Shown: piece after piece, positions 11,841-25,059 of the stretch
How the letters are laid out: each line of letters opens with the position of its first letter
Numbering within the stretch: position 1 is the stretch's first letter
Assembly: GCA_038501785.1 (NCBI GenBank)
Contig: JBAMJR010000189.1
Span: 2,007,501-2,071,500, forward strand
Direction of reading: 5' to 3'
Source: Myoxocephalus aenaeus
Lineage: Eukaryota; Chordata; Actinopteri; Perciformes; Cottidae
DNA length: 64,000 nucleotides
Position numbers and translations under genes: made by a program
The notes under the pieces: model-generated
Seen by the model: the letters and a program-made list of their open reading frames with translations, nothing else
What the model was told of the DNA's origin: nothing
Database searches by the model: none

Positions 11841-14800
11841 CACGTGTGCACGTTTTAACATTGACTATACAGTCCGTCGATTAGGTTTCATTGGGAGCAG
11901 TGGTAAACGGTAAATGGATTTGCATTTATATAGTTTATAGTTAGCAGACGACCTGTCCTAGATGTGGCCTAGTTACGGTGGGCCCTATTAGCACTATTAC
12001 GACACGTCATAGTGTATGTCAGTTTCACGTTGTGAAGCTCACACCGATGTTGTGCCCAAACTAGCTTCTGAACATTGTACTATCATCTCGTCACATGATC
12101 AAATAAAGACGAGACACTTATATTCACAACATTCTCGTACATGCTACCCAGCAGTCAGCATTGTAAATCTGTATAGAGAGGCAATTTTGGACGTCAAGAA
12201 AGTTGCATATCGACTGAAAGTACGGAAATTGGAAAGACTGCGGAGCCAAAAGTAACGCCTGTGTGTTTGGTACCGAGGTGTACTAGCATCAACAACAGGT
12301 CGTTCTCAATCTTTCGCTTCCGGACTATAAAAATAGTCGCCGGATAAAACGCATCAGATAAGATGATGCTACATTTGTGCGAGGAACATAGCTAAGTCGC
12401 TGAGCTAGCTAGCTAGCAAGCCAAGCTAACATCGCGGAAGACAAGAGATGTAGTTCACAAATCGCTTTCACATATTTTTTTAAATCATATGTGTGATACA
12501 TGGCCCAATTCCGACGGGATCGGGAAAACATTTATATTTGTCTACATATTTTTCCCCAAAAGTAAGGTCCCATGGGGGACACGAGTCTATCTGCCAAAAC
12601 ATTTCAAAAGACAATAAAAAGTTAATAATCCAATTGTATTTATAGTTTTTCTAATTTATGCAGAAAAAGCACACAATTGCTACATATTTCTACAGTGATA
12701 AACAGCTACTGACCATTTTATACCCCACAAATGTAAACTATGATTTAGATGGGTTTTCCTTTTCGAGGGCATGTCGAGCAAAGTGCACTAAACAACATGG
12801 GAGAGCATTGGCCAAAGTGGTATTCTGAATCATGATCAAAGGTCCGAACACATTGTTGTCAGGCCCCTATGTGCACCTTCCCCCCTCATGGGCTCCAGTA
12901 CAACTGCACTGCCTGCACCGTCTATATTTATTCCCCTAATTGGGAGGAAAGCTGGGGATCTGGTGTCGCTAAGGCACTACAACGAAACCAGAGAGTCTGA
13001 TTGTGGATCACAAAGTGTGACTGTACACGTATCAGTTCATCTGTTTGTGTTATTCATGTGATCTATTGCAAAACATGCAGCTCAGCTCGACAGGTGAGAA
13101 GAGAGGGAGTCTCTCTCTCTTCTCACACACACACACACTCACAAGAGGTGAAGCGGGGAAGAAGAATTGGATGACACACAGTGAGGGACAGAGGGAGGTA
13201 CTGAATTACCATAGAAACTGCCGGGACTGTTCAGAGAAGCGGCAGAAAAAGGTGAAAGCTGAAGTGGTCCAACTGTCAATGTCCCTGATCGGCCAAACTG
13301 CTGCCACGCCGATTGCTGATGTTTTCTGAGCTTTTTTTATTTATTTATTAACCAAGAAAAAGGTGTATTTTGAAGCTTCTCACTATATACAGCTGCCCTG
13401 CAGTCAACGCCTTTTGGATATTTTCCTCTTTTCTTGTGCTTATTCTGATGGGTGACAGAGCAGGAGCCATATGGAGTAGAAGTCCTTGCCGGCACAGGTA
13501 AGCTCTTTGTCTGGCAGCAGATTACAGTGATGCAGGTATTTATGAGTTTGATGCAGTCCCCTTTCCACAAACACTGAACTCCTAATGCACCGCTCAGGGC
13601 TTCACCGGGGTTATTTTTGGTCCAGGGGATTTGCTAAAGCAGTAAAACATCTTGCACACATATCTTGAACGTCATTCAGTTCCATTTTTGTAACTTTAAT
13701 TGCATTAAAAGAAAAAAACTTGCCCAAGAACATTTCTTAATGAGATGGAATATGAATTCAGAGGCAGATGATACATCAGGCTCGAGTGGGTTTTCTCGGA
13801 AGCTATTAGCTGCTCCTGGAAAACAACCTCTCCAAAAAGAGGTGCACTCCTGGTGATAGGATCTTTAGCCAACCGGCAATTGTGACATTGGTTTTGTTAT
13901 TTTGTCAAAACAGGTACATCATTAAAAAGTCTTCAATCCAGTTTTACAAATATAAGGTCTGAAAAAGGGCCTTGATAAACGTATCAATTTATCAAACGGA
14001 AGAGAGAAAATCTCTCAACAAAGGAAAATAAATAATTGGCACTAATGTAACATTGTGATTTGTGGTAAATGTATTTTCTACCATTTCAGGAAGCCATTGA
14101 TTTCCATTCCTTTCTGTGCGGTATAAAATCTCTTAGCAGACTCTTAAAACATGTTTGAGTCATTTAATCATCATAGTGTACATCAAGTCTGCATTCATTT
14201 ATGTTAATCAGTGCGTGTAGATGCACTGACGCAAGTAGGTTACGGTTGGCTTACTACAAAACCAGGTTTTCTTCAATGGCACTTATGCTCCAAACCCAGT
14301 TTCCCAGCTCGATTTCTCCTGGAGAAAGCTTGTAAAGAGGTGTCTTAACTAACGTGAGCATGTCCATTACAGAGACCTCCCACTGGGAAAATACCACCGT
14401 GACAAGGTGAAAGGAGGGCTCGTAACACATAGCGGTGCATATTTCTATTCAAAATAATTTTAATTAAAAGTCAGACAAAAATGTAAAGTAATTTCTGTCA
14501 TGCTGAATAAGTCTGCTATTTGTGAAGTTCACATATGTTCATGTTGAAAGAAGAACTGTGCTCTTTCTACATTGCCTGTCCTAACACATTTTCAAATTGC
14601 ATAAAAATTAATGGAAGTAAATGCATTCACATCTCTAAAACACTGCACCATTGTTTACTAAATGGTTAGCTGTAATGTAGTCGATACATTATCTGTTAAT
14701 AGTTTATTAATTGTTAATTTGTTAGTAGTTGATGGGCTAAAATATACAAACAAATTCTTGGCCATTAATTGTAATACATTATAAAAATGTATAACCACAC

Positions 14801-15649
14801 TCATGGAAGTTGCTTGAGTTACATAATCCCTCCCAGTAGTAGTCAAAGACCCTGGTCATTTAAAAGGTACACGACCTGAGGCAAATTATTGAATGGTTCA
14901 CTACATTAATAGGAGGTTACTTTATTTTTGTGTTCAGCTCTGAGTCAGAATGGCTAAACTTAGCACATTGACGACTATCGCAGGATGTAATATCATGTTT
15001 AGGTTACAGCCCTTGGACCTTTTACATCTTATTGGTGTCATACTGTTAATATGTCATGTTACTGGTTGACACATTACCCTTATTTAGTTGAACTCTGAAG
15101 TGAAGTGGTGGTACAACCTGCAGATGGCTCACTTAACACTTCCACAAACACACACAGTTGCACTTGCCTGTGTGCTGATCCTAATATGCAGGGGTGCAGT
15201 TGATGGGGAGGCTTTCAACTAAGAGCTAAAGCATCGCCTGAGTGAATCCTGTTTAGTTGTGTTGACTTTGATGATGCTGCAGCCCATCTATATGTGACAA
15301 AGAAAACAAAAACATTTAGGATTGTGAAGACAGGATATAGCCAATGGAGTGAGAGCAAGACTGATATACAGAAGGGTGCATGGAGACACCTAGGGGAAGT
15401 GTGGTTACTTATTGCTGAGTTAATGGGGTGAGAAGGGACTGAATCAGCAGCATACCCTTGTACACAGGAAGGCAAACAAGCACTAAGAATCAGCAGCATT
15501 CGACAGGAGGTCAAACTGATTACGCAAACGCCCTAGTAAACAGTCAAAGGATGGGGGAGGTGGGAGGGGGTTGTATGAAGCACTGATTCTTTAATGCGAG
15601 CCAAGAAAAACTATTTTTTCAGGAGGACAGAGGTTACACTTTGAGTGAA

Positions 15650-15920
15650 ATACTAACACCAGCATGCCAACATGCTCTCAGTGTTGACATGCTGATGTTT
15701 ACGAGGTAACGTTCACCATGCGTGCAATCGTAGTCTCGCCTTTTAGCATTCTACGGTTAGCTACACAGCACTTCGCTACGTGGCACTGCACAGAAAGTGC
15801 AGCTCAAGTGGATGGCCATAAACCAAAGTATTGGACGATTTCAATTTTTTTGAGGAAAAGTTAAGGGACCACCGAAGAATTTATCAACCATTTCTGGACT
15901 CTAGTAAAAACTCTAGTCTA
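15650..15920. repeat. Old interspersed teleost repeat
   Basis: Phrases such as ACCAGCATGCCAACATGCTC and ATAAACCAAAGTATTGGAC resemble a degenerate interspersed repeat I recall as common in teleost genomes. Class is uncertain and no coding relic was seen. Confidence 0.45.
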
Positions 15921-16010
15921 GTAAAATGGAAGTCTAAAATGAAGTCTATCACATAATGTGAGATTATATATGAGTACGGATGGCTGACTAATTTGTTCCT
16001 TTATCTTTAG

Positions 16011-16200
16011 GTGAACACCCACTCATGGATCTGACCATCTGACCATCTGAAATCATCTGAAAGTCTACTGTACGAGATCATATAAAACTACATTAAATGG
16101 TACAAAGTACCAGGATGACAGAGAGGAAGCTTGACAGAACCGCAAACGTACAAGCCTTGTTCAACTTCTCCCTCACGTGAAAATCACTTCATCCCTCACA
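16011..16200 (+). other. Candidate 5' UTR exon start of the P2Y-like receptor
   Basis: A good splice acceptor with a pyrimidine tract (TTCCTTTATCTTTAG at 15996-16010) and an upstream CTAAT-like branch site precede the receptor start codon by 190 bases. This suggests that the single coding exon is joined to an upstream noncoding exon. The donor was not located. Confidence 0.5.
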
Positions 16201-17619
16201 ATGTCATCCAGACGTGGAGTTCCTCCCAACATCAGTGTACTCCATGACTTACTTAGCTCCGCCTCTCCCTCCACCACTACTCCGTCTCCCTCCTGCAGCA
16301 TAGACGAATCCTACAAATACATTTTCCTCCCCATCTGTTACTCTTTCACGTTCCTCTTCAGCATCTCCCTGAACTCTGTCATCCTCTACCGTTCCTTTCG
16401 CCAAACCAGGCGCTGGAATGCCTCACTGATCTACATGGTGAACCTGGCCTCGACAGACTTCATGTACGGCCTGTCACTGCCGTTCCTGGTGGCGAGCTAC
16501 ATCATGCGTGACCGCTGGGTCTTTGGGGACTTCATGTGCCGCCTGGTCCGTTTTCTCTTCTACTTTAACCTCTACTGTTCCATCTTCTTCCTCACTTGTA
16601 TCTCCGTCCACAGGTACCTCGGTATCTGCCACCCGATGAAAGTCATCACACTAGAGACTAAGAAGGCTGTCAAGAGCACTTGTGTCCTGGTTTGGATTGT
16701 CGTGTTTGCTTTGACCTGCCCTATCTTCCGGTTTGCTCAGACTGGTCATGTGACAAGATTGGGAGGGCTTGGCAGCAACGCAAGCAGTATTGACAATCTA
16801 AGCCACGAGGTGTCATCGATAAATGGAAATGCCAGCTATGGTAACATGGGAGGGGACATTGAGGAGTACCAGAACTGTTGGGACGATGCAATAGATAAAG
16901 AGTTTTCTGACTACGTACCCTATGGCATCATACTCCATTTGGTGGGTTTTTTTGTACCTTTTTCCATCATTGCTTGGTGTTACTCTCACGTTGTTCTGAC
17001 CATATTTAGGACTTTGCATTCTCAGCCCTCATCCCGCAGAGGTCAGAGAGATGGGGGACGGGAAGGGAAAGCGAGGAATGAGAGTAGCCCTGCAATAGTT
17101 GCAAGAGGTCCAAGAGGAAGCAATGGACTGTCGAGGACATTGAGAAGAGATGAAGGGATTTCCATGTTCCTGGGTGCCCACTCCCCTTATGCCAATCGCA
17201 GACGTAAATCTATCAGGACCATAATCACCATCACCCTTCTCTTTGCCCTGTGTTTCTTCCCCTTTCATGTTACTAGAACCATCTTCCTCCTGCTAAAAGT
17301 GACCAAGGGAGTGCCCTGTCACACTATGACCATGGTCTCCATGTGCTATAAAATCACGAGGCCTTTGGCGTCATTCAACGCATGGCTCAATGCCCTCCTT
17401 TACTTCCTGACTAAAGACAAGGGGGCAGCTCACTGCTGTCAGGCAGTAAACACCTCCACCCAACCACATGCTGGGCTTCTATTGCCACTGAGGATGATGG
17501 GAAAAGGAGAGGACGCAGAGGAGGGAGGGCTGGAGGACAGAAATTACAATAAGGAGAATAAAGCCTTTCACAGTCCGTCATACATGAACAGAGCTAACGT
17601 CAGATATATAGTTGAATAA
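16201..17619 (+). CDS. P2Y-type nucleotide-receptor-like GPCR, intronless coding region
   Basis: An uninterrupted class A GPCR frame of 472 aa. The ATG at 16201 is preferred; a GTG codon 24 bases upstream is in frame. TM3 ends in HRYLGICHP (residues 137-145; DRY replaced by HRY as in P2Y receptors). LVRFLFYFNLYCSIFFLTC in TM3, FFPFHVTR in TM6 (352-359) and YKITRPLAS at TM7 (383-391) match the P2Y1/2/4/6 group, including the basic residues expected to contact nucleotide phosphates. Cys113-Cys226 and Cys32-Cys373 fit the two P2Y disulfides. Odd points: TM7 reads NALLY (397-401) where P2Y2-like receptors have DPxLY, ECL2 is long with three N-glycosylation sequons, and ICL3 is about 70 residues and basic. 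Ligand and exact subtype cannot be told from this sequence. Confidence 0.88.
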   Translation: MSSRRGVPPNISVLHDLLSSASPSTTTPSPSCSIDESYKYIFLPICYSFTFLFSISLNSVILYRSFRQTRRWNASLIYMVNLASTDFMYGLSLPFLVASYIMRDRWVFGDFMCRLVRFLFYFNLYCSIFFLTCISVHRYLGICHPMKVITLETKKAVKSTCVLVWIVVFALTCPIFRFAQTGHVTRLGGLGSNASSIDNLSHEVSSINGNASYGNMGGDIEEYQNCWDDAIDKEFSDYVPYGIILHLVGFFVPFSIIAWCYSHVVLTIFRTLHSQPSSRRGQRDGGREGKARNESSPAIVARGPRGSNGLSRTLRRDEGISMFLGAHSPYANRRRKSIRTIITITLLFALCFFPFHVTRTIFLLLKVTKGVPCHTMTMVSMCYKITRPLASFNAWLNALLYFLTKDKGAAHCCQAVNTSTQPHAGLLLPLRMMGKGEDAEEGGLEDRNYNKENKAFHSPSYMNRANVRYIVE

Positions 17620-17727
17620 ATGTTTCCATGAGTAATGATATACATAATTTTAGATGAACTGTAGGTTGACTTTTACTGGAAAACTAAATATATATTATAG
17701 AATATGATCACTGTGACAAAAGCAATG

Positions 17728-17733
17728 ATTAAA
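17728..17733 (+). terminator. Candidate poly(A) signal of the GPCR gene
   Basis: ATTAAA about 110 bases after the stop codon. An AATAAA also overlaps the stop itself (17615-17620) but is too close to be the only signal. Confidence 0.35.
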
Positions 17734-18202
17734 GAAGACCGAAGCTAGAATTCTAAAATGCCTTTTATTTCTAATTGTATGTGCCTTTTTGCTGGTCTGC
17801 TACCAGTCATACTTTGAAAGTGACCCACTGGGTACATGCAACGTGAATGTGACAGCTCATTATGGTGATAATCTGTTATTTTGTTTTAAGGGGTGTATAT
17901 ATTTATAATGTGTTTCAGATTAAACCAAGCAAAAATGTCTCTCCTTGAAGGCATACTTTCACACCTTTTCACACCTTACTAATTACTGTTGTAAAGTTGG
18001 CGTGCTGGTTTTAGGAAGTGACAAATATAGTCGCGATCAGTGTTTGATGAGGGGATTTCAGATGCTTATCTGACAAACTGTGTTGGGCAAGCTATACTGT
18101 TGTTGTGGCGTGACATTCCATATGTACGTGTTTCGAGAATAATCTGTTGACAGTGTGCTGGTTACTTTTGACTTGAAAATAAATACACTTCATTTGGAGA
18201 AC

Positions 18203-18566
18203 CAGAGACGGCAAAATAGAAGCCGAGTGAAGCCAATGCGGAATTGCCTTAAAACTTGCATTCGCTCCACTGACCATCAAGGGGCGATTCCTCCGGATGC
18301 AAAAAGAAGTCTGATTGTATGGAAGAGTATGAAAAAAATGACTCTAGTTCGCTCTTGATTTATTCCCTCAGTAAATATTGTAAACCAATGTTTCCAATTA
18401 TGATAACTTCAGTTCATTGGATGCAAAAAAAAAAAATACATGGCGACGGCCGTAATTCAAGATGGCGACAGTGAAATTACCGAAGTTGAGGCTTCAAAAT
18501 CGTGGCCCAGAAACCAATGGGTGACGTCACGATGACTACGGCCACTTCTTATATACAGTCTATGGT
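18203..18566 (+). repeat. Interspersed repeat, family with copies near 36.5 kb and 62.9 kb
   Basis: Shared phrases include AGTGAAGCC.ATGCGGAA, GGGGCGA.TCCTC and TTATTCCCTCAGTAAA. The end carries CTTATATACAGTCTATGG, a phrase I recall from teleost genomes. The copy at 36525-36860 is inverted. No coding relic was seen and the class is unknown. Confidence 0.7.
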
Positions 18567-18697
18567 TCGGGATGGCGTTATCAGCAGAAACAGCTTTTAG
18601 CCAGCAAGTGGGGCACACACATGCGCTAACCTGCACGCACGGCATTCTCTGCTTAGGTACCTATCACTCCCTGCAGTTGTTTGCTACTACTTAAAAC

Positions 18698-19648
18698 CAG
18701 TGGCGGGCCATGGATTTTCTACCTGGGACTTCTGTGCCGTCTGATATAGTTTACATAAATACGCGCATGAAGGGATGCGGCGTCATTAACGGGCAATGCA
18801 TGTTGTCCACATCAACAAGAACCAGTCACATTTAGTTATAACAAAACACCTGGACCTGGTCCCAGTACCAGGTCCTTCTCGATGGACATGCATGCCAGTG
18901 AGGATAGTCGAGCCTCCCGTATTAGGGCTGAAAATGTCCGGTCGACAGTGGGAGTCGATATTAGGATCGTCACCGCCAAACATGGCCATAACCTTTCAAG
19001 AGAAAGGCGTCCTTAGTAAATCCGCCACCAAGTCCGCTTCTCCTCCTCCTTCAGCCATTGAGTGTTACAAAAACTACACCAAGCAAAACACAAAAAAAAT
19101 CCTAACTTCTCTTATGTTTCAGTCTGAACTCTTCTTGCTCCTACTGAGTTCTGCTAACAGCTAGGTAGCTTTCTGTTGACTAAAGTCACGCTGGCCCACT
19201 GACCAATCACAGCGCATGTTAATGGTCACGCTGGCACACTGACCAATCACAGCGCATGTTAGTGCTGACGCCACCTCGCAGGTGCTTTTACGTCAAAGAA
19301 TACGGCCAGCATGTCAAACTAAAGATCTGATTGGTTGAAGACTATGACAATCACGACAACTTCCCTGTGTACTTTAATCGGCAAAGACCAGCTAGGCGCT
19401 CTGCTTCCATAGAGACATAGGAGGTGAAATCTGATTGGATAAAAGCTCTCCTTAAAACAAGCTGCACTGGAAGCAGCGCTGCAGGCTGGAAGCAGAGCAA
19501 CAGAGAAAGACAGGGGCTGTGCAATGAGAAAATAAGCTAATAGGGAAAAATTATTATAATACATGTAGTGTATTTGTGAAAAACAATTAAATGATAAAAT
19601 AGCTATAACTTTGTGATTCTGTTTGGGCCAGCAGAGAAGGCTTAACTG
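18698..19648 (-). mobile_element. hAT element, sibling of the copy at 47929-50071
   Basis: It begins with the hAT terminus CAGTGGCGGGCC and ends in GGCCAGCAGAGAAGGCTTA, the complement of the left end of the copy at 47929. A hAT transposase C-terminal relic lies on the - strand near 18900-18990, around a GGGCTGAAAATGTC segment. The extreme right terminus is damaged, apparently by a small deletion, so no target duplication is visible. Both copies share a doubled CCAATCACAGCGCATG unit (19204-19259 here). Confidence 0.7.
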
Positions 19649-21594
19649 GGGTATCCCACAGCATCCTGTGTGGCTGGTTCATGAAATGTTTGTAACCCTC
19701 ATCCTGCACTAACCTATATTAATTCAGTGTTTTTTTCATCAACATTATTACTATTTCTGTTTTTACTGTATCACTCACTTGTTCTACCTGTTCATATGTC
19801 CTCTTAATGACCTACTAATGCAGCTGTGTTAGTACTTATTCTATTTTTTTCTTCTTTTTGTAAATATGATGCACCTTCGTGCGATAATGCACTTAAATAA
19901 ATCTTGACTTGACTTAAACTGAACTGTTGGACAAATGGAAATTATACCTGTTGGTTGCACTATGAAGGATAGCAGCAAACTGTAAGTCTCCAAACTACTT
20001 GATCTGTAAGTCGGTACACCAGAGACCCTGGAGGGAACCTACAGTACATGAACATGGGAAGTGCACCCCAGTGAATCCAGATCCTGGTGTTTCTGTGAGA
20101 TGACTCTGCTAACCACAGATCCACTGATCTCCACATACACCATATGAGCACAGTGCAGAGCGGCAGCCATGTGGGGCACGGGAGGCCCGTCTATGTAAAC
20201 AAATCACAGCTTGGATTAAAAAACACACACAGAGAGAGTGACTTCATTCTCTGCTCAAGTAGACATGACTCCACTATGTCTTCATATAGCTCAAAGTTAT
20301 TTGCTGCTATATTATTGCTCTGAATGTCTTATAAGAGCAAATAAAAAGTCCTTCAAGAGCATTCTAACGTGCTCACATTTCCAACTGTTACAAGAATGCT
20401 TACCATGCATATGTACATTCTGTACTAAAACTGCTCATTGATTATTGTTCTATTACTGGAACTATTTAAGATCAGTGACGCATTCTGAATGTTTCTAATC
20501 TTGGCACCATCTGGTGGTGGCATCGAAAAGGTCACTGGGGCAGAAAATGCATGTTGACCGCACTGACGGATTCAGAGAGAAGGATTACATTTTACATCAT
20601 GATATGAAACAGCGGTTCCCTTAATTAAAAAGTATTCAACCAATACACAAAGCGTGACTAACAATTAACCAATCAGCAGCAGGGGCGGGAGTGCTAATAA
20701 CAACAATGGCATTCACCTGTTGGCTTAAAATTAGTTTGAGTCAGATTAACAGAGTCAGTTAGTATTATATTAAGGTCCCTTTTTACCATTATTCATTTTT
20801 CTTTTGTTTCTGGCGCCCCCTGCTGGTGCATAGTATATGAAGAGGGCCTTTATCCAGTTTAACTTACTGATATAACAGAACACTGTACTAAACACTATAA
20901 AACACCTGGATTTAAACTTTTACAATAAAAAAAACACAACATGGTATTGTGTATTTAAGCAATTTGACATTGCCTATTCTTTGACTGAGATTCAACATTT
21001 AACGTATCTAAAAAAAAATAAGTATTTGTTGCATCATATGTCTTAATATAGTTCACATGCTTTGTTTCAAGATGTAGTATTTGATTCGCATTTTCCCATG
21101 CACAGGGTCATTAAAATACTTTTCTTTTTGGTGTACTGATACTTCGTACAATTACCACACTTTACAATCAAGGGTGTAGCAACCATTGAGGACACTGTGA
21201 GGTCCTGCTCCAAGTATTTAGGCCAATGAGACAGAACAAGGGTGTGACATATTTGACGAATAAAATAAAATGAACATTGTCATCCTACATGCCTAAAAAA
21301 GTGAGACAGATGTTAAGAAATAACACACTTTTTTATTTTGTACATGAAACAATTGGCAACTTTTAGTCACTTTATACGGATCAAATTCAACAACCGCTGC
21401 AACTGCTGATTAATCAAAGTCTTATTACGTTAGTATTGCTAAAATCTTGGCAATGACACTGCAATGTACTGTTAACACATAGTTCACAGAGGTTGAATCT
21501 CTTCTGATGTGAACTTAAAACGTCATGTTTGAAGGACTTTTTGTTCAATCAAAACTATGACTATGATATTACAGTATGATTATGTATAACGTTT
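19649..21594. other. Noncoding stretch, no gene recognised
   Basis: AT-rich sequence with scattered short repeat phrases (GCGCCCCCTGCTGGTG at 20813, ACCATCTGGTGG at 20507). No open frame resembles a known protein. Confidence 0.55.
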
Positions 21595-22141
21595 TGCTTG
21601 ACGAGTATAAATAGTCCCAAAGGTATGTGCGCGCGCACACACACACGCACACACACACACGCACGCACACGCACACGTGCACGGTCCCTGCAGGGGGAGA
21701 CACTGCCCTCCTCTTCTCAGACCGGTTAGATATTCAAAACACAACCGCCTTGCACAATCTCCCGTCCTGCACCGCGGCCGAGAAAAGCCTGTGACGGTTA
21801 TTTTAATTTAACATAAAAATTAAATAAAAATCACAGGAGCTATATTATTCAAAACCGACGACATGGATCGATTGTGCTGGTCAGTAGGCACATTTTGGTA
21901 CGGGTGAAATATTGCTGCTCGCGCGTTTGAATTTCTATTTATTTTTTGTGTGTGGGACGGCTGCGTGGGGAGCCGAGGAGCAGAGCCGTTGGCGCCACTT
22001 TCAAACCCTCCACTGACACAGAATGAGAGTCCGGCTTCAAATACATTCACACACCAGCTTATTTCTCTTTTTCATTATTACTGTAAGGCGAGGAATATCT
22101 TAACACCATTCTGCTTCTGGACAGTGTTTTATCCCCGGAAG
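21595..22141 (+). promoter_or_regulatory. Candidate promoter and first noncoding exon
   Basis: A TATA-box-like word TATAAATA (about 21606) lies upstream of a GC-richer stretch that ends in a near-consensus splice donor (GGAAG|GTAAGTAA at 22141/22142). No long open frame fits, so a noncoding first exon on the + strand is the simplest reading. It may start the transcript that carries the two microRNA hairpins 7-9 kb downstream. An alternating CA/CG tract (about 21628-21680) is included. Confidence 0.4.
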
Positions 22142-23914
22142 GTAAGTAAATCAGTCATTACATATTATTATTTTTTTCAAATTTTATATGAGATACTTAG
22201 TTTTTGGTGTGTTTTTATTCACATGTGTGATTAAGTAAGATACTTTTTGGGGGGTTCTTTTAGGGCTTCCGAGTGCTTTGTGCGTTACAGAGGAGCAAAG
22301 TGCTGTGGGAGTACGTGGTGTAACCTCCTGCCTGCTGGCTGTAATGAGCTGCTGCGGAAGACAAAGGCTGTGTCGCAGCACGAACAGCTTCCCGGGGCTC
22401 TTTTGTCTCTACCCTGGGTCCACAATGAGCTCGCTCGGTTTAAAAAGAACAACAACAACAAAAAGCTACACCGTTTCGATATATGGGCAAACATTAACGC
22501 GGGAGGAATTGTTTTATATTTCTGTACAAAAGAGTTTAAGGAGATAAGTGAGTAAAGTTGAGGAAGCGGACACTCCCCCAGTCACAGCCCCCTCCTCCCC
22601 GAAGCCCCCCAGCCCACACCGCCGGTCCTCTCGACTAAACGCGCTGCGAAATGACACTTTTACCCGTATATAAAAAAATTAAAAAAACGGCTTCAAACTA
22701 CATCAAGGTGCAAAACTAGTTTAATCCAGTTCGGTTTTTGAAGGAGAGAGAAAAAAGAAGAGGGGGAAAAAAGGAGCTCAAACGAACTTGGCGGAAAACT
22801 GACTCAGCAGTTTCCTGAGGTCTCGTCTGTCAAGCTGCCAGCAGCGTCCCGGTGCGCGCGGCCCCGCACACGTCCTCAGCTAGCTCACCACTTACATACT
22901 TATAAGGGAGTCACTTGTGTGCTGCACATGATACTATATAGTGATACTAACGGCCCAGGTTCGTTCATGTATTAGTACAACACTTAGACAGAGCAAACAT
23001 GCTAGAATAAGCTATACAACGCCGGCGTGGTTTAATGTAAGTAACGGCCAGTGGCATTTCCCCAGCAAAATGCAAAATAGGAATACAAGAGCCTACTTAG
23101 CTGTCATTTGGTAGTACCATATAATAAAGACAAGCTTATCCATGTACTGTGCAGGCAGTTATTAAAGCAATAAACCCAATATGATTAAAAATGAAACAAT
23201 AGTAGCGTCTTTTTTTAGGGGACTTTGTCTCCTTATCCCACTGCCCAGCAATCATTTAGTAAAGACTGGTGCTGAGCATGCAGTCCCACTGTTGGATAAA
23301 CTGGACAAATATACATCTCAGCCGTAAGTTTAAGTTGGGTCTAGACCCCTGAATAATGTCTCCTGCCTGTCTTGAACCTATTTTGAGATATGACTTTTGA
23401 ATTGACAGAAGCCCGTCTCATTTTGAGCTACTTTATCTCAAACAGGTGCTCACATAAGTGGAATATCTTTATTATCAGATATTATATTGATTATTGTCAT
23501 TTAATATAATTAAATCCCCAAATTGCAATTTACAGTAAAATCAATGACTTTTAAGGCAGAATGTCTTGTTGAATTTAGGGGACTTTTTCTGGACATTATC
23601 AAAATTGCCATCCATCTGTTTGCTGCCAACTGACCAACGAAGTGTCTATTTGTTTCAGTGTTACATCACATTTAAAGAAGTGATCAAGAGTAGGCTGTAG
23701 AGAGAAATAACAAACGGACGGCCAGAGAGGTTCCTCGGAATTCTTTTACTCAAGTTCAGAACTGTCTGCTCTGAATATCAGTGTTCAGAGTGAAATGTAG
23801 CATTCAAAGAAGTTACATTACATTACATTTACTATTATTCATTATTTACTGAACACACCGTAACTTTGTATCTTTTTTTGTTTCAAGGAGAACATCTATA
23901 AACCAGGTTAGAGC

Positions 23915-24190
23915 AGAAGATAGTTTTCATTATCAATTAATTTGTCGATAATTTTTGGATTAGTCAATAAGTAGTCTATAATATACCAGAAGAAATCAAA
24001 TAAATTCCCATCCCAGTTTCCCAGAGCCTGAGGGGACGTGTGCAGATGTCCAACCAACAGTCAGAAACCCAAATACATTCAGTTTACAATTATGTGAAAT
24101 GTAAAAAAGCAGCACTTTTCCACCAGATGCTGTCATATTTTTGCTTGATAAATTACTTAAACAATTAATAGAATTTTTAAAATGGTTAAT
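23915..24190 (+). repeat. Old interspersed repeat, inverted relative to 26915-27230
   Basis: It contains TCAATTAATTTGTCGATAAT and GAAACCCAAATACATTCAGT. The complementary phrase ACTGAATGTGTTTGGGTTTT occurs near 27056, so the two copies face each other. The class is unknown. Confidence 0.6.
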
Positions 24191-24686
24191 CTATTTATTT
24201 TTGTTTTGGACCAGAGCAGTTAAAAACTCGAGCTGCATATTAATATGGAACTTCTTTGTGTCAGTACCTGATCTTTGATACAGATATCCTCTTTTATATC
24301 TTTTGTCAATGACTCGCTTTGTTCAGTAAACACCTGCTTTTCTATCAAAACGTTTGTTGCACGTGACAAAATGGGCCCAACTTCAGACAAACAAACTTTA
24401 CTTAAATAAAACTACACAATAAATGAACACCATTTTGACTAAAATCAGGAAATATTTGATTAATAAAAATGCATAGTGAGAAACTGACCGTGGGTATTCA
24501 GATCCAACTTTTAACTGTCGGCTTGTGATTCAAACACATTTACTGTCTGTTTAAAAAGTGTTGAGGCTCCAAACAGACACTTTTTAGAGACTCTGTGTTG
24601 CAGTAGCTCGTTTCAATGCAATGATGGGATGGGGTGAGCCTGGAGCCCTGTGATCTTCATCACACACTGTGTGGAAATCATTTCTA

Positions 24687-24967
<281 letters not shown>

Positions 24968-25059
24968 CAGCAAAGGTTGTGGGCAGGGCCTCCGTGTCCT
25001 CCTGGTAAAGCAGTGTAGTTTGAGAGCAGCACTTTCACCAGTCTGAGGGCCGGCCTTCT

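Larger units (their letters stand above)
9190..16010. other. Long noncoding stretch between the SCHIP1-like gene and the GPCR
   Basis: The first part should contain the SCHIP1-like 3' UTR; I could not assign a poly(A) site with confidence. A Harbinger MITE (9795-10241), a 166-bp duplicated unit (11640-11805) with a TG tail, and older repeat debris (about 11900-11950 and 15650-15920) lie here. A 93-codon open frame on the - strand at 9382-9663 is unexplained. I see no conserved protein exon. Confidence 0.55.

Noticed and set aside
16177..16200. Eight-residue N-terminal extension of the GPCR starting at GTG
   Set aside because: Eukaryotic nuclear genes initiate at ATG; the ATG at 16201 is the first in frame, and the extra residues have no family support.
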